Source: Burkholderiaceae bacterium (GTDB lineage Bacteria; Pseudomonadota; Gammaproteobacteria; Burkholderiales; Burkholderiaceae_C). Taken from it: a DNA stretch of 6,205 nucleotides. Numbering within the stretch: position 1 is the first letter of the stretch; each line of letters starts with the position of its first letter. Position numbers and translations under genes: made by a program. This document shows, piece by piece, positions 1 through 6,205 of the stretch. Under the pieces are notes generated by a model. The model saw only the letters and a program-made list of their open reading frames with translations, did not search any database and had not been told where the DNA came from. The stretch covers positions 1 to 6,205 of the forward strand of contig JALQVJ010000347.1 in the NCBI GenBank assembly GCA_023260355.1. Reading direction: 5' to 3'.

Positions 1-3105
<3,105 letters not shown>

Positions 3106-3146
3106 GATCCAAGTGTTGCAGTGGATTTACAAGTGTCATCAAGGCC

Positions 3147-3824
3147 ATGCGATACGTCAGTGACCCCATAGAAGCGCTGCTGCAGCAATTGCCTGCAGAG
3201 GGCGCGCCGAGGCGGTTGATGGGGCTGGTTGGTCTGCCCGGGGCCGGCAAGAGCACCCAGGCCGAGCTTTGGGCTCAAGCCATCAACGAACGCTGTCAGG
3301 AGAACGTCGCCCAAGCCATCAGCATGGACGGCTTTCACTTGACGCGAGCGCAGTTGGATCAGATGGCCGATCCGCAAGAGGCCCATGCACGCAGAGGTTC
3401 GTTTTGGACGTTTGACCCCGACGGCTTGGCGCAGCGGCTAGAAGCCTTGCGACAAACGGAGGCCAACGGAAAGTACCCTGAATTGGTGTGGCCCACATTC
3501 GATCATGAGGCCGGTGATCCAGTGCCCAATGGCCAACGGATCTTGGGGTCGACGCGCCTGATCATTCTCGAGGGCTTGTACTTGTTGCTGGCGGCCCAGG
3601 ACGGGTGGTATGTGCGAGAGCGCTTGGATGAGGTTTGGTTTTTGTCGGTTGAGATGGCTCAGGCCATGCAACAACTGGAGGCGCGGCATTGTCGGGTTTG
3701 GAAAATTTCGCCGGCGGAGGCACAGGCGCGTATCGCGCGCAACGATTTGCTCAACGCACAAAAGGTAGAGACCACCCGAGCGCTTGCCGACGCTTGGGTC
3801 GCCCCGTCGCCGCTTACTTTTTAA
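3147..3824 (+). CDS. P-loop nucleoside/nucleotide kinase family protein (uridine kinase/YggC-like)
   Basis: A 225-residue soluble protein of the uridine kinase/phosphoribulokinase/pantothenate kinase-like P-loop group, expected to transfer phosphate from ATP to a small molecule. Visible motifs are Walker A GLPGAGKST (29-37), SMDGFHL (59-65, with the conserved Asp of a Walker B-like or substrate site), RRGSFWTFD (82-90), WPTFDHEAGDP (115-125) and ILEGLYLLL (140-148), with a C-terminal RNDLLNA (198-204) typical of the family. It matches proteins usually labelled nucleoside/nucleotide kinase or YggC-like; the substrate is not determined by these motifs. ATG 3147 is the only good start: Met25 would cut into the first beta strand. 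The upstream AAGG (3141-3144) sits only 2 bases from the ATG, so initiation signals look weak. It follows ligA by 41 bases on the same strand without a visible terminator and may be co-transcribed. Its 3' end overlaps the convergent cytochrome gene by 11 bases. Confidence 0.88.
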   Translation: MRYVSDPIEALLQQLPAEGAPRRLMGLVGLPGAGKSTQAELWAQAINERCQENVAQAISMDGFHLTRAQLDQMADPQEAHARRGSFWTFDPDGLAQRLEALRQTEANGKYPELVWPTFDHEAGDPVPNGQRILGSTRLIILEGLYLLLAAQDGWYVRERLDEVWFLSVEMAQAMQQLEARHCRVWKISPAEAQARIARNDLLNAQKVETTRALADAWVAPSPLTF

Positions 3825-4146
3825 AGTGGTAGTGGTCGCGGTTGAGTACTGCTGCGACATCGGTGATGTCTTCGTCAAACATTTGCAGATTCAATGTGGC
3901 GTTGCATTGCGTCACCATGCCGCGCAGAAAGCCGGCCGTGTTGATGCGGCCTTCGGGCTTGTAAATTGCTGAGCCATCGCCGCCCACTTTGCTGGTGTGG
4001 CACTGCACACATTTGTGTTGAGCGATTTGCGCCTCACCATTGGCCAAGTCGGCACCCTTGAAAATGTCTGGCGTTTGCGCGACGGCCAACTGGCTGGTCG
4101 ATAGCACAGCCAACAAGAGGAGAGAGGCGACGTTTGCTGAGGGCAT
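3814..4146 (-). CDS. Small periplasmic monoheme cytochrome c
   Basis: A 110-residue precursor with one CXXCH heme site, CVQCH at residues 46-50 (Cys46, Cys49, His50). Residues 1-23 form a signal peptide with a hydrophobic core (SLLLLAVLSTSQLAVA) and a likely cleavage after AVA, before QTPDIF, so the mature protein should be periplasmic with heme attached by the cytochrome c maturation system. After the heme site come KVGGDGSAIYKPEGRIN and a C-terminal LNRDHYHF, a combination I recall from small uncharacterised cytochromes of Betaproteobacteria. The distal ligand is not obvious: Met77 or Met89 are candidates, and there is an extra Cys81. The start at 4146 is preferred over the longer 4242 reading because it begins directly at the signal peptide and has GGAG 8 bases upstream. 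It lies 127 bases downstream of glnD on the same strand. An electron-carrier role is inferred; the partner is unknown. Confidence 0.88.
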   Translation of the reverse strand: MPSANVASLLLLAVLSTSQLAVAQTPDIFKGADLANGEAQIAQHKCVQCHTSKVGGDGSAIYKPEGRINTAGFLRGMVTQCNATLNLQMFDEDITDVAAVLNRDHYHFKK

Positions 4147-4154
4147 GACAAAGG

Positions 4155-4158
4155 CTCC
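4155..4158 (-). promoter_or_regulatory. Ribosome binding site of the cytochrome c gene
   Basis: The minus strand reads GGAG here, 8 bases before the ATG at 4146. This is the best Shine-Dalgarno match close to a start in this region, and it decides the start in favour of the 110-residue form with an N-terminal signal peptide. Confidence 0.7.
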
Positions 4159-4185
4159 ATGTTTGAACGCGAATGCAACACCGCA

Positions 4186-4194
4186 TTTGTACCA
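4186..4194 (-). promoter_or_regulatory. Possible extended -10 promoter for the cytochrome c gene
   Basis: The minus strand reads TGGTACAAA, an extended -10 pattern (TG, one base, then TACAAA with four of six consensus bases). Transcription would start near 4179, giving a leader of about 33 bases that contains the GGAG site. No acceptable -35 hexamer is present 16-18 bases upstream (the sequence is TGTCGC or GTGTCG), so this is a weak candidate. The gene may instead be transcribed from glnD. Confidence 0.22.
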
Positions 4195-4200
4195 CTGAAC

Positions 4201-4261
4201 GCCGCGCGGCGACACAGCCGTGGTGTCCTTTGGTGACTGCAACAGATGCAGCGCTTGCGCT
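4201..4261. repeat. Cluster of short dyad symmetries between glnD and the cytochrome c gene
   Basis: Four short inverted repeats lie in 61 bases. GCCGCGCGGC at 4201-4210 is a perfect 10-base palindrome. GACAC (4211-4215) pairs with GTGTC (4223-4227) around a 7-base loop. CTGCA (4237-4241) pairs with TGCAG (4247-4251) around a 5-base loop. AGCGC (4250-4254) pairs with GCGCT (4257-4261) around a 2-base loop. None is followed by a T tract on the minus strand, so this is not a standard intrinsic terminator. It could slow or process the transcript leaving glnD, bind a protein, or be chance in GC-rich DNA. Confidence 0.4.
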
Positions 4262-4273
4262 CAAGGTGTGCGC

Positions 4274-6205
4274 TCAGCCTTCAATGGCAGCAATCAACGC
4301 GGCTTCCAGTGCGATTCGGTTTTCGCTGTCGACCAACGCGTCACCACTGATCAAAAACACGTCTTCGACACGCTCACCCAAGGTCATGACCTTGGCCAGA
4401 TCCAGGCTGATTTTGTGCCGTGCCAAGACCCGGGCAAGGCTGTAGAGCAGGCCGGTCCGATCGCTCGCGGTCACGGTGAGCAACCAGCGCTGTGCGCGCT
4501 CATCGGGCTGCAAGGCGACGTGGGCCGGCATGGGGAAATTCTTCACGCGGCGGGAGACGCGGCCAACGGTGGGCTCGCGCAGGGCAGCGCGCTGGATCAG
4601 TTCTTGCGCCAGGCCGCCTTCGATCAAACCCATCATTTCGCGCTGATCGATGTCGTTCTCAAGGGTGAGCAATTCAAACGTGTCTAGCGCCAATCCGTCC
4701 CGAGTCGTGTGGATCTTGGCGTCCATGATCGAGTAGCTGTGCTGATCGAAATACCCGCAAATGCGCGCAAATAAATCCGGCTCGTCGGCGGTGTACACCA
4801 TGACTTGAACACCGCGACCGCCGTCGGCAAGTCGGGCGCGAATGATGGGGCGTTGGGGCTGCTTGGCGTCCCAGGGGCGGCCCAAAATATGGCGGGTGTG
4901 CCAGGCGATTTCATCGGCGTCGTGGCGCATGAAATAGCCCACGTCCAGCGTCCGCCAGAGTGGCTCGTGGATATTGGGCGGCAGGCCATTCAGGGCCAAA
5001 ATGGAGACAGCATCGCGTTTCGTTGACTCGAGCCGCGCGTCCGGGGCCGGCGCGCCGCCGCCGAGCATGCGTTGCGTTTGATTGAACAAGTCCTCGAGCA
5101 AGCGTGCTTTCCAAGCGTTCCAAACCTTGGGTGAGGTGCCGCGGATGTCTGCCACGGTGAGCAAGTACAGGCCGATGAGGTAGCGCTCGTTGCGAACACG
5201 CTTGGCAAAGGCCGTGATCACATCCGGATCGCTGATGTCTTGTTTTTGGGCCACCTGGCTCATGGTGAGGTGCTCACTGACCAAAAACTCAATCAGGTCT
5301 CGGTCCTGCGCGTCAATGCGGTGCGTTTTACAGAACTGGCGCACTTCTTTTGCGCCAAGCACCGAGTGGTCGCCGCCTCGCCCTTTGGCAATGTCATGAA
5401 ACAATGCGGCGACATAAAGCACCCAAGGCTTGTCCCATTCGCTCGCAAGCTGCGCGCAAAACGGGTACTCGTGTGCGTGGTCTGCAATGAAAAAGCGACG
5501 GATGTTGCGCAAGACCATCAAGATGTGCAGATCCACGGTGTACACATGGAACAAGTCGTGCTGCATTTGTCCGACGATGCCGCGGAAAACCCACAAATAT
5601 CGTCCCAACACCGAGGTTTGGTTCATCAGCCGCATCGCATGCGTGATGCCCTCTGGTGACTTCAAGATGCGCATGAACATCTCGCGATTGGCGGGGTCGG
5701 CGCGAAATGCACCGTTCATGATGGGCCGGGCGGCATACAACGCCCTCAAGGTGCGCGCAGACAGGCCGGTGATCGACACTTCGGTTTGATAGATGTTGAA
5801 GGTCTCGAGGATGGCGCGTGGCTCTCTGAAGTAAAGGTCATCATCCGCGACCTCAATCAACCCGCCTTTGTCAAAAAACCGCGCATTGATCGGACGCAGC
5901 GGGGTGGGTGGGACCCCCCGCGTTGTATCCACGTGATCAGAGATATTCAGCAGGATGATTTGGCGCAGCTGGGTGACCGCTTTGGCGGCCCAGTAGTAGC
6001 GCTTCATCAGCAACTCGCTAGCCCGTCTGGCCTTGCGCGCTTCGTCGCCAGTCGCTTTGAAACCAAACAATTCGGTTTTCAACACTGACCGATCAGCACC
6101 ACCTGATGCCTCGGCGGTGCGAATGGCAACCATTTGCGCGGGAAAATTCCATTCATAGACCGCCGATGATGCATCCAACCCTTCGTAACATTGCAAGCGG
6201 ATCAG
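4274..6205 (-). CDS. glnD: Bifunctional [protein-PII] uridylyltransferase/uridylyl-removing enzyme GlnD, 5'-truncated
   Basis: GlnD senses glutamine and adds UMP to PII proteins (GlnB/GlnK) when nitrogen is scarce, removing it when glutamine is plentiful, thereby setting glutamine synthetase activity and NtrB/NtrC output. The window holds the last 643 residues; the family is about 850-890, so roughly the first 210-250, including the nucleotidyltransferase active site, are off the right edge. The frame is open to base 6205 (reading LIR before LQCYEGLDAS), so TTG at 6196 is not the start. The HD domain that removes UMP starts at HVYTVDLH (about 220-227) and carries FHDIAKGRGGDHS, with the His-Asp pair encoded at 5393-5398, then SEHL and VADIRGTSP. 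Two glutamine-binding ACT domains close the protein: the first around VQVMVYTADEPDLFARI (about 467-538), the second LLTVTASDRTGLLYSLARV to the end. Stop TGA at 4274-4276. No broken motif was seen. Confidence 0.97.
   Translation of the reverse strand: MIRLQCYEGLDASSAVYEWNFPAQMVAIRTAEASGGADRSVLKTELFGFKATGDEARKARRASELLMKRYYWAAKAVTQLRQIILLNISDHVDTTRGVPPTPLRPINARFFDKGGLIEVADDDLYFREPRAILETFNIYQTEVSITGLSARTLRALYAARPIMNGAFRADPANREMFMRILKSPEGITHAMRLMNQTSVLGRYLWVFRGIVGQMQHDLFHVYTVDLHILMVLRNIRRFFIADHAHEYPFCAQLASEWDKPWVLYVAALFHDIAKGRGGDHSVLGAKEVRQFCKTHRIDAQDRDLIEFLVSEHLTMSQVAQKQDISDPDVITAFAKRVRNERYLIGLYLLTVADIRGTSPKVWNAWKARLLEDLFNQTQRMLGGGAPAPDARLESTKRDAVSILALNGLPPNIHEPLWRTLDVGYFMRHDADEIAWHTRHILGRPWDAKQPQRPIIRARLADGGRGVQVMVYTADEPDLFARICGYFDQHSYSIMDAKIHTTRDGLALDTFELLTLENDIDQREMMGLIEGGLAQELIQRAALREPTVGRVSRRVKNFPMPAHVALQPDERAQRWLLTVTASDRTGLLYSLARVLARHKISLDLAKVMTLGERVEDVFLISGDALVDSENRIALEAALIAAIEG

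Noticed and set aside
3816..3827. ACTTT-TT-AAAGT symmetry as a bidirectional intrinsic terminator
   Set aside because: The stem is only 5 AT-rich pairs with a 2-base loop, too weak and tight, and there is no following T tract beyond the stem.
4147..4242. Longer 142-residue form of the cytochrome starting at 4242
   Set aside because: The extra 32 residues put charged, non-signal sequence before the signal peptide and run through the dyad cluster; ATG 4146 has a good ribosome binding site and an immediate signal sequence.
4220..4687. 155-codon open frame on the plus strand over the glnD 3' end
   Set aside because: It starts at a GTG without a ribosome binding site and lies antisense to the conserved ACT domains of GlnD; no recognisable protein features.
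5240..5659. 139-codon open frame on the plus strand inside glnD
   Set aside because: It is antisense to the HD domain, with composition expected of a shadow frame and no motif.
6194..6196. TTG at 6196 as the start of glnD
   Set aside because: The frame is open to base 6205 and the nucleotidyltransferase domain is missing, so the gene starts outside the window.

Overview
The window looks like ordinary core chromosome from a betaproteobacterium of the order Burkholderiales, most likely Comamonadaceae or a close relative. The basis is the zipA-ligA pair, the SIRTETDT variant in the adenylation domain of LigA, a GlnD with the residues usual for the group, moderately high GC content and dense GC-biased codon use. 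There is no sign of recent transfer: no insertion sequence, integrase, tRNA, rRNA, CRISPR array or phage gene was seen.

Layout. Four CDSs fill most of the window and a small cytochrome gene sits among them. On the + strand are a 5'-truncated zipA (1-1003), then ligA (1000-3105), joined to zipA by an ATGA stop/start overlap, and after a 41-base gap an orphan P-loop kinase of the uridine kinase/YggC type (3147-3824). On the - strand are the 3' three quarters of glnD (4274-6205, its N-terminus lying beyond the right edge) and, 127 bases downstream of it, a small periplasmic monoheme cytochrome c (3814-4146). The two blocks converge, and the kinase and cytochrome genes overlap tail to tail by 11 bases.

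Functions. ZipA tethers FtsZ to the membrane at division and LigA seals nicks in replication and repair, so the left block is a division/replication unit. GlnD reads glutamine and modifies PII proteins to control nitrogen assimilation. The kinase and the cytochrome are conserved-type proteins whose exact substrates or partners cannot be read from the sequence.

I did not find a convincing undescribed system. The most useful leads are the DLF tripeptide at the extreme N-terminus of LigA (possible sliding-clamp contact), the small cytochrome of unknown role, the cluster of dyad symmetries between glnD and the cytochrome gene, and the 11-base convergent overlap without a terminator. The database and structure comparisons mentioned are from memory and were not run.
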